A stretch of DNA of 43,979 bases from Desulfobacterales bacterium (GTDB lineage: Bacteria; Desulfobacterota; Desulfobacteria; Desulfobacterales; UBA5852): the NCBI GenBank assembly GCA_030066455.1, contig JASJBQ010000034.1, forward strand, positions 1-43,979, in the 5' to 3' direction. The notes beneath the pieces were generated by a model. That model saw only the letters and a list, made by a program, of their open reading frames with translations. It had not been told where the DNA came from and did no database searches. Both the position numbers and the translations under genes were made by a program. Numbering within the stretch: the stretch's first letter is position 1; each line of letters opens with the position of its first letter. This document shows, piece after piece, positions 32,605-41,660 of the stretch.

Positions 32605-33545
32605 CGACGACACCCGCCCATCAAAACGGATCAGGCCGGGATGGGGCGACACGCCAATGGCTCCTCGCCACCGCCCCACGCTCCCGTACGCAGGCCCGCC
32701 TGGGACGCGCTTATCTGGCCTGGCGGCGCTTCGCTGAAAATCGCCTGGCGATGGCCGGGCTGACCATCATCTGCCTGCTGGTGGCCGTCGCGGTCCTGGC
32801 CCCCGTGCTGGCCCCCCATCCCCCGAACGCTCCCGATCTGACCCAGCGCCTGGCCCCCCCCGGCCACGCCCATTGGCTGGGAACGGACGAGCTCGGCCGC
32901 GATATTTTCTCGCGAATTATCCACGGATCGCGGTTGACGCTCTACGTCGTCGCCCTGGTGGCCATCATCGCCGCCCCTGCAGGGCTGTTGATCGGCACCG
33001 TCGCCGGATATGCGGGTGGATGGTTGGATACCATCCTGATGCGCATCACCGACATCTTCCTGGCCTTTCCCAAGCTCATTCTGGCCCTGGCGTTCGTGTC
33101 GGCCCTGGGGCCGGGCATCGAAAACGCCATCATCGCCATCGCCGTCACGGCCTGGCCACCCTACGCCCGGATTGCCCGTGCGGAAACGATCACGATCCGC
33201 CACGCGGACTTCATCCGCGCCGCCCGGCTGCAGGGCGCCGGACCGATCCGCCTGGTCGGGAGCCACATCATGCCGCTGTGCCTGCCCTCGCTCATCGTGC
33301 GCGTCACCCTGGACATGGCCGGTATCATTCTGACGGCGGCCGGGCTCGGATTCCTCGGCCTGGGCGCCCAGCCGCCCCTGCCCGAGTGGGGGGCCATGAT
33401 CTCCAGCGGTCGCAAATTCATGCTCGACCAGTGGTGGGTGGCCGCCATGCCGGGGGTGGCCATCTTCCTCGTGAGCCTGGGCTTCAACCTTCTGGGCGAC
33501 GGTCTGCGCGACGTGCTCGACCCCAAGGCGGAAGGGGGTGAATGA
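32601..33545 (+). CDS. Peptide ABC transporter permease (DppC-type)
   Basis: This 314-residue second permease has the OppC_N element (RFAENRLAMAGLTIICLLVA), then GTDELGRDIFSRIIHGSRLT and the EAA loop DFIRAARLQGAGPIRLVGSH followed by LGFLGLGAQPPLPEWGAM. The open frame extends far upstream inside dppB, but the start at 32601, overlapping the dppB stop, gives the proper family N-terminus. The stop overlaps the next gene start. Confidence 0.92.
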   Translation: MTTTPAHQNGSGRDGATRQWLLATAPRSRTQARLGRAYLAWRRFAENRLAMAGLTIICLLVAVAVLAPVLAPHPPNAPDLTQRLAPPGHAHWLGTDELGRDIFSRIIHGSRLTLYVVALVAIIAAPAGLLIGTVAGYAGGWLDTILMRITDIFLAFPKLILALAFVSALGPGIENAIIAIAVTAWPPYARIARAETITIRHADFIRAARLQGAGPIRLVGSHIMPLCLPSLIVRVTLDMAGIILTAAGLGFLGLGAQPPLPEWGAMISSGRKFMLDQWWVAAMPGVAIFLVSLGFNLLGDGLRDVLDPKAEGGE

Positions 33546-34387
33546 TGGATCACCTGCTCGAGGTTGACAATCTGCGCGTCAGCTTCCAAACCCCCAAGGA
33601 AACGGTTGCGGCGGTGCGCGGTGTGAGCTTCGCCATGGGCCGGGAAAAGCTCGGCATCGTCGGCGAGTCCGGTTCGGGGAAATCCGTGACCTGCCGGGCC
33701 TTGCTCGGGCTCGTACGGCCACCGGGTATTGTACGCTGCGACAAGCTTCGTTTCGGCGGGGCCGATCTTGACCCGACCGACGTCCGCAAGATGCACACCA
33801 TTCGCGGACGCCGCATCGCCATGGTCATGCAGGACCCGAAATATTCCCTGAACCCCGTTATGCCGGTTGGCCGTCAGATCGCGGAGGCCTACCGCGTCCA
33901 TCACCGCGCCACCCGGCGTGAGGCCCATCGGAAAGCGCTGGAAATGCTCGCCGCCGTGAAGATCCACGACCCGGAGCGGGTCTATGACGCCTATCCCCAC
34001 GAAGTTTCCGGCGGTATGGGGCAACGGATCATGATCGCCATGATGCTGATGCCGGGCCCGGATCTGCTGATTGCCGACGAACCGACCTCCGCCCTGGACG
34101 TCACCGTCCGGCTCGAACTCCTGGCCATCATGGACGACCTCGTTCAGGCCCGGGGCATGGGGCTCGTTTTTATCAGCCACGACCTCAACCTGGTGGCGTC
34201 CTTCTGCGACCGCATCATCATCATGTATGCCGGACGGATCATGGAAACCTGCCCGGCGGCCGACCTGCACCGGGCCGCGCATCCCTACACCCGGGGACTG
34301 TTAAACTGCCTGCCCTGGATCGACCGTCCTGTCGACACCCTCCCGGTGCTCGATCGTGACCCGGCCTGGCTGGAGCATGGGGTATGA
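33542..34387 (+). CDS. Peptide ABC transporter ATP-binding protein (DppD-type)
   Basis: This 281-residue ATPase has Walker A GESGSGKS, the Q-loop VMQDPKYSLNPVMPVGRQIAE, an ABC signature EVSGGMGQR (usual form LSGGMRQR), Walker B LLIADEPTSALDVT and the switch His ISHDLNLVA. The C-terminal oligopeptide-transporter extension (HPYTRGLLNCLPW) is present but short, without the four-cysteine cluster seen in many DppD proteins. It overlaps both neighbours by four bases. Confidence 0.92.
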   Translation: MMDHLLEVDNLRVSFQTPKETVAAVRGVSFAMGREKLGIVGESGSGKSVTCRALLGLVRPPGIVRCDKLRFGGADLDPTDVRKMHTIRGRRIAMVMQDPKYSLNPVMPVGRQIAEAYRVHHRATRREAHRKALEMLAAVKIHDPERVYDAYPHEVSGGMGQRIMIAMMLMPGPDLLIADEPTSALDVTVRLELLAIMDDLVQARGMGLVFISHDLNLVASFCDRIIIMYAGRIMETCPAADLHRAAHPYTRGLLNCLPWIDRPVDTLPVLDRDPAWLEHGV

Positions 34388-35196
34388 TCCGGATCCGCGA
34401 CCTCCGGGTTGTCTTCGGCCGCGGCCGTCGGGCCCAGCGGGCGCTTGGGGGGATCTCTTTCGATGTCGCCGCGGGTGAGGTTTACGGTATCGTCGGGGAG
34501 TCGGGATCGGGCAAATCGACCCTGCTCAACGTCTTGAGCGGCCTTCTGCCGCACTGGTCGGGCGAGGTCGCCATCGATGGCCGCAAGCAGGGGCATCGAC
34601 GCAATCGCGCCTTCCACAAGCGCGTGCAGATGGTCTTCCAGGACCCTTACGGATCGCTTCATCCCCGCCATACCGTGGACCGCATCCTCTCTGAACCGGT
34701 GGCCATTCACCGGTTGGAAGGAGGCGACGCCCGCGTGCGGGCGGCACTTGAAGCCGTGGGGCTTGGCAGGGCCTTTCGTTTCCGCTACCCGCACCAGCTC
34801 TCCGGTGGCCAGCGCCAGCGCGTGGCCGTGGCCCGGGCCCTGATCCTGGAACCGCAGATCCTGCTGCTCGACGAACCGACCTCGGCGCTCGACGTTTCGG
34901 TGCAGGCCGAAGTGCTCAATTTGCTGACGCGTTTGCAGCGGGAACGGCAGCTGACTTATGTTCTGGTCAGCCACGACCTTGCCGTGGTCGCGCATATGTG
35001 CCGGCGTATCGCCGTGATGCGACAAGGCGTCATTGTTGAAGAACTTCCGGTCGAGGACCTGCGGCAGGGCCGCGCCCGGCAAGGCTATACCCGGCAACTC
35101 CTGCGGGCCAGCCGGGGGTATGATCGTGAAGCCATCGCCGACCTGAACGCCCGCGGTCTTGGCGGAACCAACGAGGCCGCCGGAAACCAGCAGTAA
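34384..35196 (+). CDS. Peptide ABC transporter ATP-binding protein (DppF-type)
   Basis: This 270-residue partner ATPase has Walker A GESGSGKST, the Q-loop MVFQDPYGSLHPRHTVDRIL, signature LSGGQRQRVAVARAL, Walker B LLLDEPTSALDVS and switch His VSHDLAVV. It ends shortly after the RQGYTRQLLRAS element that marks this family. It closes the transporter operon. The dipeptidase gene begins 196 bases later. Confidence 0.92.
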   Translation: MIRIRDLRVVFGRGRRAQRALGGISFDVAAGEVYGIVGESGSGKSTLLNVLSGLLPHWSGEVAIDGRKQGHRRNRAFHKRVQMVFQDPYGSLHPRHTVDRILSEPVAIHRLEGGDARVRAALEAVGLGRAFRFRYPHQLSGGQRQRVAVARALILEPQILLLDEPTSALDVSVQAEVLNLLTRLQRERQLTYVLVSHDLAVVAHMCRRIAVMRQGVIVEELPVEDLRQGRARQGYTRQLLRASRGYDREAIADLNARGLGGTNEAAGNQQ

Positions 35197-35392
35197 GATC
35201 ATAGGCCTGGCGTTTCGTGCCTTTCGTTCTTATGTCTCTATATATTTTATCTCGAGGGCGATTTTATCGCCGGCAGGGAGGACGGCTGCCCTCCACGGTC
35301 GGCACCGACCGCCGCCGGACATCACGACAGGGCTTCAACGCAAACCGCCACCTGAGCCACACGGCACCCGGCCCTGTCCGGAGCGTTGACAT

Positions 35393-36424
35393 ATGAATCC
35401 GACACCCGACCAGATGGCCGCCCGATTGAATGCCGACGCCTTTGTGATCGATGCCCATTTCGATCTGCCCTGGGACGTGGCCAACCAGCGCGAACGCGGC
35501 CACCAAGCCGTTATCGCCGAGCAATATCTCGATCGCTTCCGGGAAGGAGGCTTCAACCTGATCGTCGCCTCGATCTTCATCGAAAATTACTTCCTTCCGG
35601 AAATGGGTCTGCGCCGTGCCCTGGATCAAATCAGCCACCTGATGGAAGAATTGGAGACCCTCTCGGGAGCGATGGACCTGTGCCGCCGCCGGGATGACAT
35701 CCGGCAGCTGGAAACCGGCGAGACCATCGGTCTGATGCTTTCGCTGGAGGGCGCGGACCCGCTCCAGAATGATCTGCAACTGCTGCGGATCTTCTACGAT
35801 CTGGGTGTCCGCGGGTTGGGGCTGACCTGGAGCCGGCGCAATTACGCGGCCGACGGGTGCGCGTTTACCCCGGGCGGCCGGTCACAGGGCGGCGGTCTGA
35901 CCGCCTTCGGCCGCAAGCTGGTGGCCAAAGCGGAAGCGCTGGGGATGCTTATTGACGTCAGCCACATGAACGCGCCCGGATTCTGGGACGTCATCGATAT
36001 CGCTCAAACGCCCATCATCGCCTCGCATTCCAACTGCCGCGCCCTGGCCGACACGCCCCGCAACCTCGATGACCGTCAGATCGAGGCCCTGGCCGCCAAG
36101 GACGGGGTCATGGGCATGAACGCCATCAGCGCCTTCGTAGGTGACGGGGCCGGCAAGCGCGGGGTTGATGCGCTCCTGGATCACGTGGATCATGTCGTCA
36201 AGGTCGCCGGCATCCGGCATGTGGGCATTGGATTCGATTTCTGTAGCGGCTTTAAAAACTACCTTTCCCTGGCCCACCCGCTGGAAACCCACGACGTCCT
36301 TCCGGGCCATCAGCATTTAAAAGCGTTCACCGCCGGGCTGTTAAAGCGCGGCTATGCAGAGGAAGACATCAGACGGGTGCTGGGCGGGAACTTCAGGCGG
36401 GTAATTGAAAACGTGCTGAATTGA
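35393..36424 (+). CDS. Membrane (renal-type) dipeptidase, peptidase M19
   Basis: This 343-residue zinc dipeptidase of the amidohydrolase fold has the first metal site IDAHFDLPW (H-x-D), the bridging Glu in MLSLEGADPL, LIDVSHMN and IIASHSNCRAL (two His ligands) and VGIGFDFCSGF (the final Asp). All metal ligands are visible. It cleaves dipeptides, including some with D-residues. No signal peptide is present, so the enzyme is cytoplasmic. Placed after a peptide transporter, it would process imported dipeptides. GGAGCGTTGACAT precedes the ATG. Confidence 0.92.
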   Translation: MNPTPDQMAARLNADAFVIDAHFDLPWDVANQRERGHQAVIAEQYLDRFREGGFNLIVASIFIENYFLPEMGLRRALDQISHLMEELETLSGAMDLCRRRDDIRQLETGETIGLMLSLEGADPLQNDLQLLRIFYDLGVRGLGLTWSRRNYAADGCAFTPGGRSQGGGLTAFGRKLVAKAEALGMLIDVSHMNAPGFWDVIDIAQTPIIASHSNCRALADTPRNLDDRQIEALAAKDGVMGMNAISAFVGDGAGKRGVDALLDHVDHVVKVAGIRHVGIGFDFCSGFKNYLSLAHPLETHDVLPGHQHLKAFTAGLLKRGYAEEDIRRVLGGNFRRVIENVLN

Positions 36425-36444
36425 CATTGGAAAGGAACACGACC

Positions 36445-36915
36445 ATGCCCACCCAATACTGGCTCATGAAATCCGAGCCGGGCGAATATGCCCTGGAAGA
36501 CCTCAAGGAGCAGAAGGATCAGACCGACCACTGGGACGGGGTGCGCAACTACCAGGCCCGCAACTTCATGCGCGATAAGATGAAGGTCGGCGACGGCGTC
36601 CTGTTCTACCACAGCGGCAAAAAACCGGAAGTGGTCGGCACCGCCCGGATCGTTCGTGCCGGCTATCCCGACCACACGGCCTGGGACCCCGGGAGCAAGC
36701 ACTACGACCCCAAGAGCACGCCCGAGAGGCCCGTCTGGTTCATGGTGGACATCCAGTTTGAATCCGAATTCAAACGCCCGATCCCCCTCAAGGAACTCCG
36801 AAGTGTGCCGGGCCTCGCGGATATGATCCTCCTGCGGCGCGGCAACCGGTTATCGGTGATGCCCGTCACCAAGAAGGAATTCCAGACCATCGTCAAATTG
36901 GATCGCGGAAAGTAG
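36445..36915 (+). CDS. EVE domain protein
   Basis: This 156-residue protein of the EVE/PUA-like fold begins YWLMKSEPGEYALEDL and continues WDGVRNYQARNFMRDKMKVG, FYHSGKKPEVVGTARIV, and PVWFMVDIQFESEFKRPIPL. These match thymocyte nuclear protein 1 homologues. EVE domains bind modified bases in DNA or RNA, so a role in recognition of modified nucleic acid is likely. The MPTQYW start is supported by GGAAAGGAA; a frame-compatible ATG eight codons earlier lacks such a site. It follows the dipeptidase by 20 bases. Confidence 0.92.
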   Translation: MPTQYWLMKSEPGEYALEDLKEQKDQTDHWDGVRNYQARNFMRDKMKVGDGVLFYHSGKKPEVVGTARIVRAGYPDHTAWDPGSKHYDPKSTPERPVWFMVDIQFESEFKRPIPLKELRSVPGLADMILLRRGNRLSVMPVTKKEFQTIVKLDRGK

Positions 36916-37065
36916 GGACCATGCTCAAATGTGTATCAGGGAACGGGTCATAATGACTGCTCCGCATAGGGTCCATAATCTGCGAAACGCTGTATGGTTA
37001 GGATTGCCATTGAACTGAATTTAGGATCGGCCCCATTACCGCGTCGACTATGCTGCTGTCGCCCT

Positions 37066-38823
37066 TTAGCGGCAGCCCTCCACCGGCGTGGCCGGTGCTG
37101 GGGCTCCACCCGGCCATTGCACATTTTCAAGCTCACGGGCAAGCTGGCTTCGCGGCATTTCATCAAGCCTCCGGGCCGCTTGGTTTTTTTCATAAAAACA
37201 ATCGGGCTCAAGGGTCCAGCCCCTGGACAGTCTTCTTTCTTCGCGTTTCATGGTCACCATCAAGTAGCTTCCCACCATAGGTGCCATCAGGCGCGTCTTC
37301 CACCCGAACTCGCTGTAAATATCCATTAAAAGCGCCGACAATTCGGCATACAGTTTGCGGTTATGCCGATACTTCTTCCGCATGGCCCAGACGGCTCCAG
37401 CGTATGACGACCGAAGTTCGGCGACCTCAAAAGCGAAGCGTTTTTTGATTCTGGATTGCGGGTGATTTTTATATTTCTGCCAGCCAACCAGAAGAACCCT
37501 CTGTAGCCGGGCCAGGCTTGGACCATTGATTTGGAAATCACGGTTGAAGGCGTTTAGCAGGTAAGCCTCTTCTTCACCTTCGGGGATGTGCTTGTGTGCA
37601 TAGTTGAACCGGTATTGCCCGTGGGTGTCGGCCGTGGCGATTTTGGCTTCGTTGAAGAGCGTTCCGGCTTTCTGGTGCTGCTCATACAGCGGTGTTCCGG
37701 GTATGGGGGTGTAGAGCATGAACTGGTGAAAGACGGACTTGTGGCTGACAGCGTGATCGATGACCGCGTCGATATTTTCCGGTGTGTGCGCTTCAAGTCC
37801 AATGATCGATGAGCCCAGAACGCGGATGCCGTTGGCCTGCAGGTCGCTGACCAACGCGCGGGTGTCGATCCCGGAGAGTTTGGCATATGGGCTTTGTTGG
37901 CCTTCAAGCCCCATCCAGACCCAACCGATGCCCAAACCGATCAGTTGCTCCATTGTGTAGGATTTGAGAACCCGAGCCGAACTGAAAACATTCAGCGCCC
38001 AGCTCTTGTCATGTTCCTCCATCAGCGCCAGCAATCTGAGGGCCCGCTTGCGGTGGAACAGAAAGTTCTCATCCAGGATGAAAAAGGATTTGACGGCCAG
38101 TTTGTTCTCAAGCCGAACCATCTCCGCGAACAGTTCATCGCCGGTTTCAAAGAAGTTGACCGACTTGCCCTTACCGCCGAACAGGGCCGAGGTCGAGCAG
38201 AAATTGCATCCCAGGGGGCATCCCACGGAGGGAATCAGCATGGCGGCCGTATCGCCGGGCTTATCACGCAGGGTGTGCCCCATAATACGGGTTTTAAACC
38301 CGGAGATAACGGCCGGGTGCTTTATCGGCTCGTCGGGATCGAGGCCCAGATAGGTGCGGAACCAGCGCACGCCGTCGCCCTTGACGATCTGATCGGCGCT
38401 GATGATAGCGGCCAGACCGCCCTTGTTGGCTATATGTCCGCCCACGACGATGGTGGCCCGGGGCTGGTGCGCCCGGATCAGCTCACACATCTTCTTCACT
38501 TTACCGATATTGGGAAGGATGGCGCTGATGCCGACAATATCGTAGGGGGTGTGCTTGAGCTCGTCGGTAAAGCGTTCGAGGGTCGGAAAATCCAGCAGCG
38601 TACAGGGCGCCTCGATGTTCTCCTTGATAAGCATCAGGCCGAAAGAGCGGTGGAACATCCTTAGCGAATAGACGCCCTGCACCCGGGTGACCTGGTTCTG
38701 GTAGAGTTCCATGGGGTTGTTTTTACGACTGCCATAGATATCATCCTGCGCGAAGGGCCCGAAAACACTGGACAGTAGAACGCGGGCTCTACTGCCCCGT
38801 GGGTGGACTGGCGGTAGTGACAT
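37066..38823 (-). CDS. B12-binding domain radical SAM protein
   Basis: This 585-residue protein has an N-terminal cobalamin-binding-like Rossmann domain (YDIVGISAILPNIGKVKKMC, IVVGGHIAN), then a radical SAM core with CPLGCNFC (C-x3-C-x2-C, binding the 4Fe-4S cluster) and FFILDENFLFHRKR. Its C-terminal region of about 150 residues is basic and helical, unlike short family members. The canonical DxHxxG corrinoid loop is not obvious, so cobalamin binding is uncertain. Possible roles include hopanoid/lipid or tetrapyrrole methylation; the substrate is unknown. AGGAGG lies eight bases before the ATG. Upstream are a two-tier hairpin and two direct repeats. Confidence 0.88.
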   Translation of the reverse strand: MSLPPVHPRGSRARVLLSSVFGPFAQDDIYGSRKNNPMELYQNQVTRVQGVYSLRMFHRSFGLMLIKENIEAPCTLLDFPTLERFTDELKHTPYDIVGISAILPNIGKVKKMCELIRAHQPRATIVVGGHIANKGGLAAIISADQIVKGDGVRWFRTYLGLDPDEPIKHPAVISGFKTRIMGHTLRDKPGDTAAMLIPSVGCPLGCNFCSTSALFGGKGKSVNFFETGDELFAEMVRLENKLAVKSFFILDENFLFHRKRALRLLALMEEHDKSWALNVFSSARVLKSYTMEQLIGLGIGWVWMGLEGQQSPYAKLSGIDTRALVSDLQANGIRVLGSSIIGLEAHTPENIDAVIDHAVSHKSVFHQFMLYTPIPGTPLYEQHQKAGTLFNEAKIATADTHGQYRFNYAHKHIPEGEEEAYLLNAFNRDFQINGPSLARLQRVLLVGWQKYKNHPQSRIKKRFAFEVAELRSSYAGAVWAMRKKYRHNRKLYAELSALLMDIYSEFGWKTRLMAPMVGSYLMVTMKREERRLSRGWTLEPDCFYEKNQAARRLDEMPRSQLARELENVQWPGGAPAPATPVEGCR

Positions 38824-38845
38824 GGGGGTGACCTCCTGATTTTAA

Positions 38846-38889
38846 AGAAGCGCTAGCGGTAATGTTGCACGACATTAAATGACGCTTCT
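38846..38889 (-). promoter_or_regulatory. Two-tier inverted repeat in the radical SAM leader
   Basis: AGAAGCG (38846-38852) pairs with CGCTTCT (38883-38889), and nested inside TAATGT (38860-38865) pairs with ACATTA (38872-38877). The element begins about nine bases upstream of the Shine-Dalgarno. It may be an RNA structure in the 5' leader or a protein site. There is no U-run, so it is not a terminator. Confidence 0.5.
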
Positions 38890-38927
38890 AAATTAGGCGA
38901 TCACCCTTTCACAAGCGGATTCCAGGA

Positions 38928-38977
38928 ATTTACATTAGTTTTACACATTAATTTCATATATTTACATTAGTTTTACA
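38928..38977. promoter_or_regulatory. Pair of 18-bp direct repeats, 32-bp period
   Basis: ATTTACATTAGTTTTACA occurs identically at 38928-38945 and 38960-38977. The 32-bp period is three helical turns, so both copies face the same side of the helix, as expected for cooperative binding of a regulator. The repeats lie 105-154 bases upstream of the radical SAM start codon in an AT-rich patch. No regulator gene is adjacent. Confidence 0.7.
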
Positions 38978-38989
38978 ATCAGGCAGGAT

Positions 38990-39253
38990 TGTGGCGCCGC
39001 TTCATTCGCATGGCATTGAAGCGAAGATTTTTGTTTTCACCAATAATCGATCAATGGATGGGGGATGATTAAAAGCCCCATCGCTGTCTTCATCCGACCA
39101 CCATGTCAAATAATTCTCGGCGGCTTTTTTCCCTGAAGCAACCGGGTCTTTTTGGCGACTGCCACTCAAGTTGAAGTCGTTGGTGCCGACACCCGGGTGT
39201 CGCTATAAACCGTCCGGAATGGTCTCGGCGTCCCGGATTATCTGGGACCGGAT
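38990..39253. other. Intergenic gap remainder
   Basis: This stretch lies between the repeat pair and the rhodanese stop. It contains no gene, RNA or repeat that I can support. The rhodanese-chromate transporter unit ends here and a terminator was not recognised. Confidence 0.35.
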
Positions 39254-39574
39254 TCATGCAACGGGCCGACCGCCTTCGGTCCAGGCTTTGAGGCCCCCTT
39301 GCAGAAAGAAGACGTCGCATCCCTCGCCCCGGAGGCGGTCGGCCACCGACTGGCTTACCGCACCGCCCTTGACGCAGTAGACCACGGTCGTCCCGCCCGA
39401 TGCCAGCTCGGCGCACCATTGGGCGACATTTTCAGGATCGCGCCAGCGGGCCCCCGGTATTCTGGCCGGAGAGGCCTCGTAATCCACCTTGCGACGGACA
39501 TCGAGAAGCGTTAACGCCGGGTGCGCGGCCATCAGCTTGTCCAGGGTCTCCAGATCAATTCCGCATTCTGTCAT
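39254..39574 (-). CDS. Single-domain rhodanese
   Basis: This 106-residue protein has the rhodanese fold: LLDVRRKVDYEASPARIPGA, then a catalytic loop CVKGGAVSQ with Cys as persulfide carrier, and FFLQGGLKAWTEGGRPV. It is cytoplasmic with no signal peptide. It moves sulfane sulfur or acts in detoxification. It lies 22 bases downstream of the chromate transporter gene on the same strand, a pairing that suggests a shared role in oxyanion or thiol stress. Confidence 0.9.
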   Translation of the reverse strand: MTECGIDLETLDKLMAAHPALTLLDVRRKVDYEASPARIPGARWRDPENVAQWCAELASGGTTVVYCVKGGAVSQSVADRLRGEGCDVFFLQGGLKAWTEGGRPVA

Positions 39575-39596
39575 CGTTCTTCCTCCGAAGCCTTGG

Positions 39597-40886
39597 TTAA
39601 GACATGAACTGCCGGACGATACCGGCCAGAGCCCCCGCGGGCACCAGCCAGTGGATCGGCAGGTGAAACCTGGCCATCAGCGCCAGAGAGACGATCGCCG
39701 CGGCCAGGGCGAACCCGTCGACGCCCGCCGGGGGCCAGATCACCTTGTGGCCGAACCAGACCGCCAGGTTCAGCACCACCCCCACGACGGCGGCGGTGAT
39801 CCCGGTCAGGGCCGCCTGGAGCCGCTGGTTGCCGGCCATGTCCTCGATAAAGGGGGCGCCGGCGAAGATGAAAAAAAAACAGGGCAGAAACGTCACGTAG
39901 GTCGTGACCAGCGCACCGCATATCGCGGCTGTCAGGGGCGTCATGGCGACCGGCTGGTTCCAGGCGGCCAGGAACCCGGCGTACTGGGTCACCATGATCA
40001 GCGGGCCGGGTGTGGATTCGGCCAGGCCGAGACCCACCAGCATTTGTTCCGTGGAAAGCCAGCCGCTGGCGACGGCGAAATCCGTAATATAGGCCAGCAC
40101 CGCGTAGGCCCCGCCAAAGGTGACGAAGGCGGCCTTGGTGAAGAACAGCCCGATCTGGGTCAGCGAGTGACCGAAGCCTAAACCGAACCCCAAAGCCCCG
40201 ACAAGGATCGCCCAGAGCGCGAAACAGATGGCGAAGACCCTGAAGACATGTGCCCAGGAGGGTTTGGCGCGCTTCGTCGCACCGGAGGCATCCGACTCGA
40301 CAATGCACTCCTTGGTCAGAGGGTTGAAGTCACCCACGCAAAAGACCCCCGGCAGCCAGCGCTGCATGCAAAGACCCCCGGCGGCGGCCAACGCGACGAT
40401 AAGCGGAAACGGGAGGCCCAAAAAATAAATGCCCGTAAAAGCCAGGGCGGCAAACGCGTAGAGCGTAGGATGCCTGAGGGCCTTTTTACCGATGCGCAGC
40501 ACCGCTTCGATCACCACGGCCACCACGACCGGCTGAATTCCATAAAAAGCAGCCGCCACCAGGGGGACGTCGATGTGGGCCACGGCCAGGTAGCTCAATA
40601 AAAGCATGACGAAGATCGAGGGAATGATAAACAGGGATCCGGCGGCAATCCCGCCCACCGTGCCGTGGAGACGCCAGCCGATATAGGTGGCGAGTTGCTG
40701 CGCTTCCGGGCCGGGAAGCAGCATGCAGAAGTTGAGCGCCCGGAGAAATTGGTTCTCGCCGATCCACTTCCGGCGCTCCACCACCTCCTGGTGCATGATG
40801 GCAATCTGGCCGGCCGGACCGCCGAAGCTGATAAATCCCAGCTTGGTCCAGAATTTCAACGCATCCCTCAACGGGGCGGTTTGCAT
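39597..40886 (-). CDS. chrA: Chromate transporter, two-domain (CHR) family
   Basis: This protein of about 429 residues carries two CHR domains. Domain 1 contains FWTKLGFISFGGPAGQIAIMH and FLRALNFCMLLPGPEAQQLA; domain 2 has GLFFTKAAFVTFGGAYAVLA and GLGLAESTPGPLIMVTQYAGF. The FGGP/PGP motifs of the chromate ion transporter family are intact in domain 1; domain 2 has FGGA and TPGP. It exports chromate or takes up a related anion such as sulfate by antiport. AGGAGGATCGT fixes the ATG at 40886; the frame is open to 40979 without support. Confidence 0.92.
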   Translation of the reverse strand: MQTAPLRDALKFWTKLGFISFGGPAGQIAIMHQEVVERRKWIGENQFLRALNFCMLLPGPEAQQLATYIGWRLHGTVGGIAAGSLFIIPSIFVMLLLSYLAVAHIDVPLVAAAFYGIQPVVVAVVIEAVLRIGKKALRHPTLYAFAALAFTGIYFLGLPFPLIVALAAAGGLCMQRWLPGVFCVGDFNPLTKECIVESDASGATKRAKPSWAHVFRVFAICFALWAILVGALGFGLGFGHSLTQIGLFFTKAAFVTFGGAYAVLAYITDFAVASGWLSTEQMLVGLGLAESTPGPLIMVTQYAGFLAAWNQPVAMTPLTAAICGALVTTYVTFLPCFFFIFAGAPFIEDMAGNQRLQAALTGITAAVVGVVLNLAVWFGHKVIWPPAGVDGFALAAAIVSLALMARFHLPIHWLVPAGALAGIVRQFMS

Positions 40887-41003
40887 ACGATCCTCCTCTT
40901 CTATTTGCCGGGCCAATATCGACAGGCCCTCCCGGCCGGATGCCCGGCGGCAGGGGCCGCGGGAAGACGACGGGGGCATCGCTTAAAGGCGATGACCCCG
41001 GCG

Positions 41004-41660
41004 TTAGGGGGTACGCTTCGTCGCCACCAGGGCGCAAGCCATTGTTTCAAGGCATTCGCACCGGATTATTTTAAAAAATTTGCGGGCAATGCCCTCCAGC
41101 GCCATGTCATCGTATTTGGCCCGCTTGGCCCTGGATTTCAGGTCGATCATGTCTTGTGTGCTGATTTCCAGATCGTCCAGGGCCGCCTGGAGCGTGTCGG
41201 CGTGCTCCCTCCGGCAAAGGGGCATGGCGTACTGGTGAATCGGCGGAAACGCCGACCCCTCCCATTTGATCTTGCGGTAGCGGCCGTCGGTCATCTCGGG
41301 ATCGGTGTCGTAGATGACCCCGACGTCAAAATCCTTGTTGTAGATTCCGCTGAGGCGATCGTTGATATCGACCTCCTTGACCCCGTCCTTGACCTCTTCG
41401 ACGTCGCTGCGCAGTTTGACTTCAGCCGATCCGAACTTGAGAACGTCGATTTTACGGTAGACCAGAGGAAGAAAAAGCGCCAGCGTCAGGGCGATGGCAT
41501 ACTGATCGACCGCCTGGATGTAAAGGAAGGGGTCCTCCCAGAATTCAAAAAAGGAAAGGCCCTTGGGAATGATCGCCGCCATCAGGAGGAAAAGGATCAC
41601 CCCCTCGTAGATGATGAAGATCGCGATCATGACGACCGGATTGCGTCTAGTGGGTGCCAT
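41004..41660 (-). CDS. Two-helix membrane protein coupled to a binding protein
   Basis: This 218-residue protein has two N-terminal membrane helices (VVMIAIFIIYEGVILFLLMA and a second around YAIALTLALFLPLVY). A cytoplasmic-looking domain of about 145 residues follows (KFGSAEVKLRSDVEEVKDGV, FDVGVIYDTDPEMTDG, IHQYAMPLC) with several cysteines near the C-terminus. No family is recognised. The start at 41660 has AAGGAGGA upstream and lies inside the end of the binding-protein gene (14-base overlap), so the two are translationally coupled. The layout hints at a signalling or gating partner for the binding protein, not a normal ABC permease. Confidence 0.72.
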   Translation of the reverse strand: MAPTRRNPVVMIAIFIIYEGVILFLLMAAIIPKGLSFFEFWEDPFLYIQAVDQYAIALTLALFLPLVYRKIDVLKFGSAEVKLRSDVEEVKDGVKEVDINDRLSGIYNKDFDVGVIYDTDPEMTDGRYRKIKWEGSAFPPIHQYAMPLCRREHADTLQAALDDLEISTQDMIDLKSRAKRAKYDDMALEGIARKFFKIIRCECLETMACALVATKRTP

